64,000 bases of DNA from Branchiostoma belcheri (taxonomy: Eukaryota; Chordata; Leptocardii; Amphioxiformes; Branchiostomatidae). Below are positions 50,576 to 63,249 of this stretch, in pieces. The notes beneath the pieces were generated by a model. That model did not search any database and had not been told where the DNA came from. It worked only from the letters and a program-made list of their open reading frames with translations. Location of the stretch: positions 2,789,553-2,853,552 of the forward strand of contig NW_017803932.1 in assembly GCF_001625305.1 (NCBI RefSeq), read 5' to 3'. The stretch's first letter is position 1. Each line of letters begins with the position of its first letter. Position numbers and translations under genes: made by a program.

Positions 50576-50826
50576 TACCATTATGTTATAGGGTATAGGG
50601 GCATGCGACTCTTTCTGTAAACCTTTGTAGCATTTTTCTGTCCAATAAACTTTTTTGTTTTGCTTCATTTAAACTACAATTTGCATTAAATGAAAGTATC
50701 CATATTTGTTTTAAAGCGTATAATATATTCGAATGTATTCTTATGTATGTATATATATTAAAGCTGTTGTATTTCAAACAGGAATTGTGTTGATTGACAG
50801 TTTGGATAGGCTATATGATAATAATT

Positions 50827-50997
50827 TTAATGCACTGCCTTTTCCTCGTTGTATATGGTGTCATAACTGCATGGGCAGCTGCCATAACCACCTCATAAAC
50901 CACCTCGTTCGCTTCGCTCACACGGTGGTTCATTCGGTGGTTATGGCAGCTGCTCATGCAGTTATGACACCATATACAACTCGGGGCAGTGCATTAA
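50827..50997. repeat. 171-bp foldback element with about 75-bp arms
   Basis: Left arm strings TTAATGCACTGCC, GTTGTATATGGTGTCATAAC, TGCATG and CAGCTGCCATAACCACC recur in inverse orientation on the right. The loop is TCGTTCGCTTCGCTCAC. The element could form a long hairpin or cruciform. It has no coding capacity. Confidence 0.8.
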
Positions 50998-53129
50998 ACC
51001 TTTATTATTATATATCAATATATCTAGAAAAATGAACAACTAGAGGATCATTCATAATCATCATTTTTTCATATCATAACAAATGCAAATTGATGCAAAT
51101 AGTGTATATCTTTATGTATGTAATTGTAAACAGAACTGATACAAAACTATTTTTTGTAATTATGTAATATGAATATTGAAATATGTGATTTATAATTTTT
51201 TTTCATTTAGATTTTAGCTTTCCAAAGTGCAGGACATATGAATCATTATGATATAACAGCAATTGAAATGAGGAAATTGCTATATTGATATTCTACTGCA
51301 TCTTCCCCATGTGAACATTTCAAATATTTTATCATTATCATGAAAGCGTTTGAATGCACCAGAGATCAGAAAACTCCCCAACCTTGATGGCTAAGTGTCC
51401 TCACATGACTTAAGAACCAGCCCAGTCGGTGTGACCTTTCACCTATCATGACTTGATTGTTGTTCATTAAGCACTTAGGCCCTGTCTTGGGGATAACTTT
51501 CCTCACATTTTATCCCTAAAGCTACGCTGCATGTGTGTCTACGTGTTGACCTCTACGGTAACTCCACAGAACGGCGCTCGCGAATGAAAACGTCGTCTTT
51601 CGGTAGCCAAGAGGGAGTAACTTAAAGTCTGCACCCAAAGCCCCGCAAACTCTGCCCAAAGTCACAGTCCTTTTTATGGCTCTATAACGAACGACTGGAA
51701 ATCTTTCAGAGTAAACTGCTTCATTGCTTCTGGGAAAAACGGATGCATCAATAGGTCAGGTGGCAAACTTTGAATCATAAACGAAATGTAACCGTTTAAT
51801 TCTCAAACGTCTGTTTTGTCTTTTCACCTACAGGCTAAGACAGAGTTTATATGTACATTGTAGAATGTTTATAACTAACAAATGGGATATACCATTTACA
51901 TATTAATGGGGGAGTTCTCCAATTTTTCCTTTTTTTTCACTGATTACTACACAATTTTTGTACCATCTTATTTCATTCATTCTTCTTTATATCATAGAAA
52001 CTGGTATTGGTTATTATAAGGCAGCAGTGAGATGGTTAAACTAGGCTCAAAATACCCAGGCACCTGCGTATCATTTGTACTCTGAGAAGGTCAGTGAAGG
52101 TTAGACAGTTATCTAGGTAAAAGATTAAACAATTCCAAATACATGGATAAATCATTGGATAAATAAAGGCATTGCAGACAGTACAGAATTTTTGAGATTT
52201 CAGAAAAATATACTTTTTTAAGCAACTTGCAACTTGGCATTGAAAAATACCAGGTATTATGAATGCATTTTAAAGAAAGTGTTTCCATCCCTGTTTCAAA
52301 CATTTTAATCTATTGCACATACAAAATGTAGCTACATGTAGTCCACCCTCCCCATGAATGTAAAATGTTTCTCCTATCCTGCACCAGCCCAAATGGCCCC
52401 TGCTAAGAGTCGTTAAAGTTGTAGCCTGGTGTCCTGGGTACCAAACAGTATATCCCAGTCTGCAGTGCCAAACCTACTGTCTGTTTGACCTACTTGCCAC
52501 AGACCTTTCTGGTACACAGTTCAGGCACCGCGGCACTTGACATATAACGTTTTCCAAACACCCCAAGGTTTGAATTAACGGGAGGTTTTGGAAAGTGTCT
52601 TTCATTGTATTGTTTTACATTATAGGCTTTGAAGCATGCTTGTTTTTCAGACCTATCAGGTCTCAGTTATGTATATTTGCTTGTGAACTTAGAATACTGT
52701 ATTATTACTGTTACTAATATTTAATTTGCTAAAGAGAATATGACTTTTTAAAGAAATAAATAAGGAAGTGAGGACAGAGAAGTTGGCTATTTATTAGTCT
52801 TGGACCGACAAAAAATTGACCTGAGCAGTAACAATTACATCATCTATTTCCTAAAACTTGGATATATACATGTCATGTACATTAATGTTCTCTTTTGCAT
52901 CAATGCATGATATGTCAATCGTGATGCCGACTGCCAAAAGGCTTCCAACAAGATCAATACCAATCAAACACATTCGCTGTCGTTTACTCACTTGAGCGGG
53001 CATGTTTAATGCATCGTGTGTGCACACAGGCTCCTCTCTCAAGTATAAGAAGAGAAAAGACACCCCGGCCGTTTATTCATCCATGCATCAGCCTTCGACC
53101 TTTGCGCAACAATAGGAACAAGGGGCAGG

Positions 53130-53240
53130 CCCATCAGACAGACCACCCAATGACGTCAGAGCGTCCCCTGTCCTCAAAGTTTCCACAGCGGGCCGCGGAT
53201 TCCTTCCGACAATTAGCCCTGTTGCCTAGGCAACCGTGTT
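53130..53240. promoter_or_regulatory. CCAAT-CRE and palindromic X-box cluster in SIK3 intron
   Basis: CCCAATGACGTCAGAG holds a CCAAT box joined to a perfect CRE (TGACGTCA, 53,151-53,158). Sixty-three bases on is GTTGCCTAGGCAAC (53,221-53,234), a perfect 14-bp palindrome fitting the RFX X-box. Local CpG content is raised (GGGCCGCGG). Such clusters bind CREB/NF-Y/RFX in known promoters. That it regulates SIK3 or an unseen transcript is inference. Confidence 0.5.
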
Positions 53241-54539
53241 GAGTGATGGAGGGAACTCCCATACATCACAGAGTGCCAGTGTGGATGGCACTTAATAAAT
53301 GAAGCATGAAAAGAGACAAATCACCAACTTGTCAACATTAAATAACTGGATAATGTGTGTTTGGGGTGGGGGGAGTTGTCATCAGTGAATTCCACAGTAA
53401 ATTTACATGTCATACATGTAGGTTTGTCAGCTGTGTGATGCTTTACATTCTGTTACATTCTATAAACTTGAGTCTAAGTACATGTACATGCAGTTGGAAA
53501 GGCTTCAAATTTTCTTACAATTGTCAAATGAAGAATGTAAACAGAATTTGGAAGATCTAATTAACCAAAAGACTTGCACAGTCCAGTTTAAGATGTCCAT
53601 TGAAATGATTGATATATAGCATGCTTTTGCAATCTACTTGAATAAGTTATATATAAGAATACAAAGATTGACTGGAAAACAAATCAGATTTTCTAGAAAC
53701 ACATTGTAAACAGTTTTGGACACTGTTGTTTATAAGCGAGTTAAACTCAACTGAAAGACCCTAAAAGACCTTGTTATACATGTATATGTTAATTGTAAAC
53801 TTTTTGTTGCATCATTCAAATTGGAGGCCATATAACCAATATTTTTTAATTCACATGATGTATACATTTAATAGGAGGTACATGTATATTACACTAGCTG
53901 TTACATAACCACAAATTTTCCATTCTAATATCATTGAAATGAGATACTGGTATAACTGCCTTGACGCAAGAAACAATGTAACATACACCAGTACTGTTGT
54001 ATAACATGACACTTTATCATTTGTATCACCAACTGAAAGTGACATACTTAATCTACAACCATAACACAGAACTTTTGTTTTGATAGTGGCCTCTGACGCA
54101 AAGGCTTGATATAATACCCAGATACAAAGTCTGTGTTACATAACTTGGAACTGTCTTGCAGTTCACAGTCATTGTGTGTTGAAATTTCATCAGATTAAAT
54201 ATCAAACATTGAATCTCATTAATCATGTGGGAAACTGTATACACTGTATCTGCTCTCTGAGAAGGCGTATACATTTAAGGTTACTTAGACATTTGCATGT
54301 GCCCGTGTCAATGACCTGCCGGTTGCTAAATGTTACCTGTGTATATGCAACAGTAAGGGTCAATGACCTGGGAATAACCCGGACTTCAAATCAAATGTGA
54401 ATACATGCACAGAGTGTAATGCTCAGGAATTCCGTCAACTGTCAGTTGTTGGCATTGTTTCAAATGGACCAGTGACACACAGCTACACTAACTGTTTTCT
54501 TCTGACAACAGAAAAATAAACTGCTACAAAAAACTGTTT

Positions 54540-54640
54540 AAAATGTGAAGTTGTGAGACAAATAATATAATTTATTTACATATTTATATATTCATATATT
54601 TATTCATATATTTATGTATGTTGATGTATTTATATATTTC
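54540..54640 (+). repeat. (ATTTAT)-rich low-complexity tract
   Basis: ATATTTAT-like units repeat imperfectly over about 100 bp. Confidence 0.7.
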
Positions 54641-56488
54641 TTTGCTAATATGATAATCTGTCAACAGTTGCAACAATGGAAAAGTTTCAGTATCCCAACC
54701 AGCAAATGTTTTAATATTTAATGTTGCTTCACACAGTATTACTGTAAATCTTGAAATCTTCAGGGTGTTTTCCCAGTGATCGCTCCATCTCAAAAGTTGT
54801 GACAGTGTGACATATTACCAACTTACCAACTGTACTACAGAATTAATTCAACTGCGAACATAAAACACTGTGAAAGACTCCTTTCCTTCATTTCTACAAC
54901 AAAATAATGTCCCTGTGAAAAACAAATGAGTCTACAGTACCCTGGGTATTTTGTACACACATACTCTCCTTTCAGCAAAGTATACCCCCAAACACTTTGA
55001 CTTCAGAGTACAAAGGGAAATCACTTTCTGCTCTTTTGTGACTTGTGCTTGTTTTCAGTTTCACAAAACAGTCTTCCACAAAGCCAGAAAGGAAAATCCT
55101 TTCTCGGGTTGTTTCTTATCGCTAAATAAATCTTCCACGAATTCCTCCACCTCCCACCCCCATAGGCTGTTAAAGTGGTCTCTTCCAAACATAATGTCCA
55201 AATTTGACCTGAGGCAAGTGCAAAGTCCCAAAGCCACACTTTTCAAAACAGGGGAATGTTGTGTTCACTGACCCAGTAGTCTACCAGTCCTAATTGTGTA
55301 TTTGATTTGCAATATTTTTTGTGATGAAGCTACAGTATATCCACCTACTGCATATTTCTTATCAACCTTCCTTCCTCCTAGCCTGGTACCCAGCCTTTGT
55401 AGCCTTCACAATGTGCCATTTTGACGATACTGGGAGGCAGACCTAAGCTGTACATGGCTGTCTACCAGGCTAGAGGGCAACCTCATGACAAGACCTTTAG
55501 AGTCAATGCCATAACAAGAGTCAATGCCATTCCTGCTCTAACCTTTCCCCTTTTGAGAAAAAACAGGTGTCCTGGCTTAAACTGTGCCTGGGTCATAATG
55601 ATAAATTTTCCCTTGTCACTGATAACCACATGTATGTCTAAATGGACCATCTCTATGCACTGTCCTCAATTCTACAGAATCTCCAAGCAGATGCACCAAA
55701 AAGCAGTTACTCAAGCAACTGGATATGATTTTGGAAACGGTCTAACCTTCACCAACTGTTCTCCAAGCAGATGTTTGACTAGAAAACCAAAGAATTTTCA
55801 GACCAGCCAGCCTCTTTGACAGTCCATTTATATCCCAAGCTGGCCAGTTACAAACCAACTTTCTAACCTCAACATCTGCTCGGAGATAACATTCTATTGG
55901 ATCAACATAACAGTACAAAACAACAGAAACATAAAACAGGAATACATGTGGATAAGTTTTAATCTGCATATCTTTGGGGGGGAGGGGGGCAAAAATGAAG
56001 TGAGCACTTCATACAATGTGATTCAATTTATGTGGCTTAATTTGAGGGCTATTTCTGTCTTTCTATATTTACAGAAAACAGCTTCCGGATTTCTACTTCC
56101 TTCATACCCGGGGTGTGTTTGAGGTTTAATTAGTCCCTCCAAGAGATGTTAACCCATAAAACACATATACCACATCCTTCAGCACTAAATACAGAACCAC
56201 CAGCACTAAATACAGCACACAAGTCACCAGGGCACGACTGTTTGGCAAGTTTCGGACGCCCAACAGTCTTATTTTTAGCAAGTTCAAGTTTAAGATAGAT
56301 CCTGTTCTTAAAACGTCTTTATCACCAAACCGTTGGGATAAGACTTTGCTCAAGGATATGAACCCTGGTACAAGATGCATGCTAGAGATTGATCAAACGA
56401 TGCAAATGTTTTCTGTAGCAAAGCTATATGTGGCAGGTTTTGACACATTGTTGGACAGAGCTAAATACACAATCACTCCATTAGAAAA

Positions 56489-56580
56489 CATCCATCCATC
56501 CATAAATCCATTTATCCACCCTTCCATAAATCCATTTATCCACCCTTCCATAAATCCATCTATCCATCTATCCATAAATT
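56489..56580 (+). repeat. (CCATCCATA)-type minisatellite
   Basis: CATCCATCCATAAATCCATT and CATCCACCCTTCCATAAATC units repeat directly before the SINE at 56,590. Confidence 0.8.
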
Positions 56581-56589
56581 CGGTAGTGA

Positions 56590-56938
56590 TAGTAGCGTGC
56601 ATAGTACAGTGGTTAGTGACCCTGCCTCTGGACCAAGAGGTTGGAAGTTCGAATCCCCACCTTTGTTGCCCAGCCAACATGCACGCTACTATATCAGAAT
56701 TGGTCGTAGTCCTTTGGACGGGATGTTAAGCTGTGGTCCAAGAATTTCCCTCATACAATGAACCTATAAATACTGTACATGGCAACTGTCTTCTCTGTCA
56801 CAACCAGTGGGAGATTAGCTTTTCAGTGAGATAAAACTGGATTGAGATCATTTTCCAACCAACCAACCAACCAACCAACCAACCAACCAACCAACCAACC
56901 AACCAACCAACCAACCAACCAACCAACCAACCAACCAA
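56590..56938 (+). mobile_element. tRNA-derived SINE with (AACC)n tail
   Basis: The head has a pol III A box (TAGTACAGTGG, 56,602-56,612) and B box (GTTCGAATCC, 56,647-56,656) at tRNA-like spacing. Inverted strings (TAGTAGCGTGCAT / ATGCACGCTACTA) flank the head. A unique body of about 160 bp follows, then a long (AACC)n tail (56,855-56,938). It cannot fold as a functional tRNA, so it is a retroposon. Confidence 0.72.
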
Positions 56939-57574
56939 TACTCAGCACATTATTATTATACACTTTGGAGGATGAAACATATACAAACTAGAGCCAATGT
57001 ACCGAAAGGCTGTCTAGACATGCTAAGTTGGCACAATATTACTCCAGGACACTCTTGATTTCACAGCAGTCAGAGAGTTTTCAAGCAAAACATTAAAAGT
57101 TATCATGAAATACTATTTGCTTTCTTGCTTAAAGCTGTTCTTAAAACTCAATGCATTTCGGGTATAAAATAACAATTATTGCATATGATTGTTGATGTTT
57201 TGTTTAGTAGAGACTAATTTCAGCAGAATGTGTTTTGATTAAAGAAAAGATTTTTCAGCCAAATAAAAGGACATTTCCATAAACTTGAAGTTCAAATCCT
57301 TTAAGTTACTTTTCCAGCTGCTGCCTAACCCTGTAACAAAATAAATGTTGTATCAAACAGCTACATTATTAGCAGGCTGAAGCTGGATAATAACCCGCAG
57401 GGGATCAGTGAACTTGTAGGGACAAAATAAACACTGAAGTAGCGAATCATTAACGACTTGTTCACAATAACATCCCGGAGGGCCTGTGTTACCCGGTGAC
57501 AACATCGGCCCTGAGGCATTTCAACTGCAACGAACAAATCCTGACGGTGACATTCATGCTATAACCTGGGCTCC

Positions 57575-57602
57575 AAATACTGGGTGCATGCACCCAGTAT
57601 TT
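57575..57602. repeat. Perfect 28-bp palindrome
   Basis: AAATACTGGGTGCA is followed at once by its reverse complement. Around it are several GTGCAC/TGCACC motifs and an inverted CTCCAAAT/ATTTGGAG pair, and a related block near 57,845. It is probably the tip of a non-autonomous element. Confidence 0.75.
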
Positions 57603-59599
57603 CGAGCACCTTAGTGCACTCAAATTTGGAGCTATGCACTTTTGTGGGTGCACCAATGCACCCAAATATTTTCGTATGTAAAGACATTAAATATACAGTA
57701 GCTACAGCATATTTTTAACATTTTAATATTCTAAGTGTCAATAAAACAATACAATCATGATTGTTGTAGCACTTGAAATGAAACATAACTATGAGACATT
57801 CTACTTACTTTATCTTATATGGTTCACCTAAAATATTTTTTGTGCACCCAATGCACCAGTGCACTTATTCCCAAAAATGAATTTTGAGACCGTATAGCTT
57901 TCGCTTTAGCAGTCTTAGGACCTGTGGTAAAAGAAGTAGTTGCTGTCACACAAATAAACAAAATGTAACAAATCACTTGTAAGTTATATAATATCATGAA
58001 ATTTTAATCATTTCAACTATTCCAAAAAATGTCTCAGAAATAAATCAAGTTTGGAATACTATAACCATTACATGACATGTACATTTAATATTCAGGTAAA
58101 CCTCATTTTCCCAGAAAATAATTTAATGTACATTCTCGGAAAAGCCTTCATCCTTACAAGAGAGCACAAAAGCTGCAAGTATTCCATAATGCACAGGGTC
58201 AAAATGCTATGAACAGTGCCATAATCTTAACCTTTTGTATGGTAACAACTGGCGAAATCTTTTGAACTACAAAAGAATGGGGATAGAAAGGGTCTACCTT
58301 ACCAATTGGCGGCGGCTGATTTTTAAGTCTTAAGTTCAACATGAGCTTCATATTGGAAGGTCAATAGGATATACTTGTGCATAAAGGCCCACGTAAGTTG
58401 GAATAATTATTTCAGAATGGAGAAATTTTGGAAAGAATTCACATTCAAGAATATAAAAGAAACTAATATTTTCTTGAAATGAACAATACATATATTATCT
58501 ACAATCATATTGTACCAATACTAGGGTATATCATTTGCCATGAAAACATCTATATTCCTTTCATTTTAATTTCTTTTTAAAAAATGTTCCATACAATCAA
58601 TTTCTTACAAGAAAAATCCACTTTGAATCTTAATACCAGATTCTGTCATAAAAACAACATTGAAGATGGAATATCTATAATTTCAGTCCATCTGTGGGTA
58701 TATCTATCTCAAATTCATACATTTAATGATTGATTGGTTTTGAAATTAACCTTGTACAGTCATATTTTGTTCTAGTAGCGATAACAAGCACCAGTGGGTA
58801 CAGGTAAACCAGTTTTCCAAGAAATGGTGGAATTATAATGTACACATGCACAGATACAAGCTGGGGATGTAAACAAACTAAGGGAGTCATCAATAAGTGT
58901 CAAAGTCTGTTTTTCTCAGAATCCGATGTTGAAAAGGTCTTGAAAAAGATAAACAATTACTATATCTCAGGCCAGAGTAGTTCTGTTTCTTGTGTCTCAG
59001 AGCTTTGCAAAAGACAGTAGAGCAAGAGGGTGAAATAAAGATTAGAAATACAGGGTGTCAACATCTTGTGGTACTTCCAAGTGATACCACTGTACTATAC
59101 GAAGTTAGAATAATGAATCTTAAAAAGCTGTTAAGAATGCATTCATGTGTGCATGCAATACATCATGTGTACCTGTACATGCATATGTAAGTCAGTCTCT
59201 ATACAACATGTATATGGTACAGTAAGAACTGGTTACAATTATAATATAATAAGATTGCAGTGAGCCAGGCAGACAAGCATCCTGTATATATAATGTACAT
59301 CCTGCTACAAGTAATTAGTCGCATACAAGTCCCTGAATTGCCTGTAAATTACCTCCTTTGACCAAACAATTTTATACCATTACCCCTCCTGTGAGAGTTA
59401 ATTATTCCTATAACACCTAGTAAAGATGATTGAACTGTTTTTTAGACACAGAGAGAGGGGGTGGGGGGCAGGTGTCAAACCTTTGCATGTTAAAGAACAC
59501 AATGCACTGGTCCATAAGTGAGGCGTCACCTGCTATGCTAGGCTGGAGTTCTAGACTCAAAGCAACATTGCCCTAGTACTTGTAGTTGGTATAAAAAAA

Positions 59600-59815
59600 A
59601 ACAATGCCGTTATTCCTTATTTTTTTCATGTTACTCTTATGTTGAACAGTTCACTGTTTTCATGGTTACTTTGGTAAATTATCATTATCATCTTCAAAAA
59701 TCATTTTTTTTGCCCCGCCCCCTACACTTGCCACCACTGTGAAGTTCCTTGAAATTGAACGTGTCCATTTTCTCAGATGGTGAAATTTTGCTACAGTGAA
59801 GACAAACTACAGTAC
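59600..59815 (+). repeat. First copy of a direct repeat pair
   Basis: It shares GTTCAC(T/A)GTTTTCATGGT, CACTGTGAA and GTGAAATTT(T)GCTAC, then AGTGAAGACAAACT, with 60,440-60,655. The copies are diverged, with indels. Confidence 0.55.
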
Positions 59816-60439
59816 ACTTTGTTTGAAGTATGCTTTAAGTTCCGTGTGCTGCTGTAGTACCTTCACCTTCACCAGGCTCAGGTATGCTGGGAACTGGGAG
59901 GTCAAGGGTCAAGAAGGCACTACACAACAAAAGGTCCCATTAGTTAAGCTAGCAAAAGTTATGTAACAACTGAAAACAGTTCTGACCTGTTCAACAGCAC
60001 GCCAATTGCCTCAAAGCCTAAAATGAGCTCATATTACCGTTACCGCCATCTTTACATGACCATCGCGCAGTGAAAAATGAATATTAGTATACACAAAAAG
60101 ACAAATTTTCTTACCTATTGCTTTCACTTCCTAGTAAGATGTGAGGTAAAAATCAAGACTAAACATTCATATGAACATAACTCGGTTAAGGTTTAATGAT
60201 GAAAAAGAAAATATAGAAAAGGACAGTCATAACAGGAAAACTGGGTCACCCACCTCTGCCTCAAGCAAGGACATTAGACATTCTAGACCTGTTTCACATA
60301 TACAGTACTTTTTTTGTGTACATTCCTGGCAAAAATATGCTAACAGTAACACTGCATTCTTATGCAGAGGGTATCATATTGGTGTTCTCTGAGTCACAAA
60401 GAGACCTGTCATTCATTTTGGAGAACACAGCACAATGTG

Positions 60440-60655
60440 GCACTACTGTAATTCCTGATTTTTTTCACCGTACTTTAACATGTATCATAATACATGTATG
60501 TTCACAGTTTTCATGGTGAATTCTGTACCATGAGCTTATCGTTACTGTAATCAAGTTATTTGTCTCTTGCTCCTCTCCCTCTTCCACTACTGTGAACATG
60601 TCTTCAGACTGTGAAATTTGCTACCATGAAGACAAACTGAATTACAGTATAAAGG
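60440..60655 (+). repeat. Second copy of a direct repeat pair
   Basis: It matches 59,600-59,815 in motif order (CACAGTTTTCATGGT, CTACTGTGAA, CTGTGAAATTTGCTACC, GAAGACAAACT). It is a dispersed repeat of unknown class. Confidence 0.55.
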
Positions 60656-60899
60656 ACTTTCTTGCTGACAACTGTCACAAATGACTTCATTGTCTCCCCC
60701 CTCCCCCTCCCAATCTATGATAAATGCATGAGTATGCCATAACAGACAGATGGCATATATTCATTTATTCATTTCATTTTATTCAAGGTCGTGCAGCTGT
60801 GTTATTGAAACATTGTCCCTAAAAGTTCAAGGTCATTTATGAGAATCATTTACATATCAAAGTACAAGGCCTGAATGACTGAGGACTTTGCGCTTGATG

Positions 60900-60926
60900 T
60901 AAATCTGAGTCTGAGTCTGAGTCTAG
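60900..60926 (+). repeat. (TCTGAG)n hexanucleotide tract
   Basis: Four near-perfect units of TCTGAG. Confidence 0.8.
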
Positions 60927-61429
60927 ACACGTTTTACCATTTCTAGGATATTTTCTGTAGCATATTAAGCTAATTAGAACTGGTAAAACCGATGGATAAG
61001 ATCATAACGTTGTCAAATATTGTTGTAATTTCTAAAATTGCCTTTGTGTATATTTACTGTTCACTGCTTTTTATCACATGTACATGTAATGGCAGCAGCT
61101 TTTTTCTTTTTTCTCAATTTGCACTTAACATAAGGCAACAGAATTTATTCTCTTGCTAGTTTCCCAACATTTTAGAACAAAAATTCTGAGGTCAATATGA
61201 ATTTTTTACAGAAAGCTGGGTGGAAAACCTTAAACTGTACACATTAATAAGCTAGTACTACTTATGTTTTCATGTTGAATTTACTGTTGAGCATTTAGAA
61301 TTTTTAAATCCAAGTTCCAATCAACTGTTCAAGCAACAGGGAAATAACAAACTGTGTGTCAATTGAAATACAGACAAGACTGCCCTCTGCAACAAACATT
61401 ATAATGGTGCAGCGATACATGCGCTAATG

Positions 61430-61640
61430 GCCTTGTCGGAAGAACTATAAACTGGTGCGAGCGCCTCTATGTCTACAGAGGCACCCTGACAGCGAGCAGG
61501 CAACGATGCTTATTTCGTATTCGCCAGGAGTGTGCGATATGGCTGATGCACGCTATAAAACCCCTTCACAGTAAAAGTCATCAGCGCCTGTGCGACGGAA
61601 ACGTCTACGGGAAACCAAATGGATCCCCTCCAATACCACC
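61430..61640 (+). promoter_or_regulatory. TATA-containing promoter-like island
   Basis: A short stretch with many CpG dinucleotides in an otherwise A+T-rich intron, with a TATA box (CTATAAAAC, TATAAAA at 61,554-61,560). About 30 bp on, the sequence turns CpG-rich (CAGCGCCTGTGCGACGGAAA). This is the spacing of a TATA box and start site on the plus strand. No transcript unit could be defined downstream. Confidence 0.35.
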
Positions 61641-63249
61641 TGTGGAAGTTGTTCCTGTATTATTGAGGGTATGACAACAGGTAAACAAAGGCCTAATTTA
61701 TCTAATTTCTTGGTTGTTAGGATATGTTTACTCTGTATTTTGTTTCATGTTTCAAGGCCACACTACTTCAATTTATTGGTTGTTCAAATGAAAAAATTTC
61801 TATATTTTCATCAAAATGAGTTGGCAGGAGGAATAGTCCATAAGAAAGCTTTGACCTACAAGAGAGGGTAACAGCCAACATACCCCTTCAAATCAACATA
61901 CCCCTTCAATCAATGAATGTATGAAATGGATTAGCCCAAACAAACCTTTTAAAAACAACAGTACAAGTCACGGCTGTATGGGCCAAAAACACATTTTGTT
62001 TACAAAACATTGAAAGGCAAATTTTCATTGCAGCGTTGGACTATTGTGAATCCCCCCTCCTCCTTTATGTACTTTCTAAAAAAATCTAATACTATCTTGG
62101 TACTGGGAAGACACTATGTCCATCTCCCAAGTAATTTTTGGAAAAGCCCTTACAAACAGCTGACTGGTGTCACAAGGGCACATGTAAACACTGTCTGGGC
62201 TCTTTGCTTTTTGATCAATCTTCCTGAAATTGCAGTGTGGACACTCACAAAAAAAATAGCCATTGGCACTTTGTCCTTCACTACAATTTACTGATGGATT
62301 TTACATGTAGTTCTGTATATTATTATATTCTATTTGCAAAAGACGCATTAATTGTATTAAATGTCTTAATGTCGGACATTTCATGCAATTGATGTTGTCC
62401 ACCATTTCAGAAAAGCTACTTTGTACAGTAATACACTTTCTACATATACAAAACCAGTGATAATCACACTAAGGAAACAGTCACATGCTGCTAGACTTTA
62501 TGAAATTATGTACTATAAATCTAATCTAAATGCTAGAAAATGAGGTCATGTATGACTTGGAAGGAAAAAAAGATGTCAACTGGGTTTTACAATAATCTGA
62601 AATGAGAAATCTTTGCTGTGCCATGATCACTTTCTATCTAACCTTGGGATTTTTCAAGGTCACACCCTTCCGTGACCTATTAAACCAGTCAGCAATAACT
62701 GTTTAGCTCTCTACGTAACTGTCCCAATGTTGATGTGTCCTTGATCTATTTTCTCAAAGGCCCTGGTCAAATGACCAGAGGAAGCAACCTATTGTATCCA
62801 TATCACAGCCCTGACATACATTTGACAAATCAATACTATAGGGAGAAAACTTGAAACCACAATGGCTTGAGTGATGCAAAATGTATCAAAGCTTAATTTT
62901 TTACTGAGGCCGAAATCTAGGACATCATAACTCCATGCAACTCCACTTCACTGTCTGTCAACATGTGGGGTTAACTACCATGCCTGTCCTACTGTAGCAA
63001 CCCTGTAGTCATTGGGAAATATGTCTGCTAGCGTGCAGGCCACCAGATGACACGCATCAGGAGAGAGCAGTGTTTGATGAAGATTGTAGGCTACCAGTAA
63101 GCTGAAAAATGCAGGGCGACGTAATGCGTACTAGGAGTTACGATAACCTATAGTATGTGTGTGCCATTCGTACCGAGGACTACCACTCGTAATGATAATA
63201 ATAATGTCTGCTGTGGGAAAACTGGCAAGCTTGTAAACTATAGGGCTTA

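Noticed and set aside
52985..53063. Minus-strand ATG CCC GCT CAA followed by a donor, similar to the MPAR start of human SIK3 numbering
   Set aside because: Joining it to the VAIK exon would give a kinase without its glycine loop, and no intermediate exon was found. Kept only as a note in the CRE finding.
56590..56690. tRNA gene suggested by A and B boxes
   Set aside because: The sequence does not form an acceptor stem and anticodon arm of a functional tRNA and is followed by a SINE body and (AACC)n tail.
59735..59780. Minus-strand NFTVV string considered as the SIK3 glycine loop
   Set aside because: No GxG pattern before it, no donor after it, and the stretch is part of a repeat also found at 60.6 kb.
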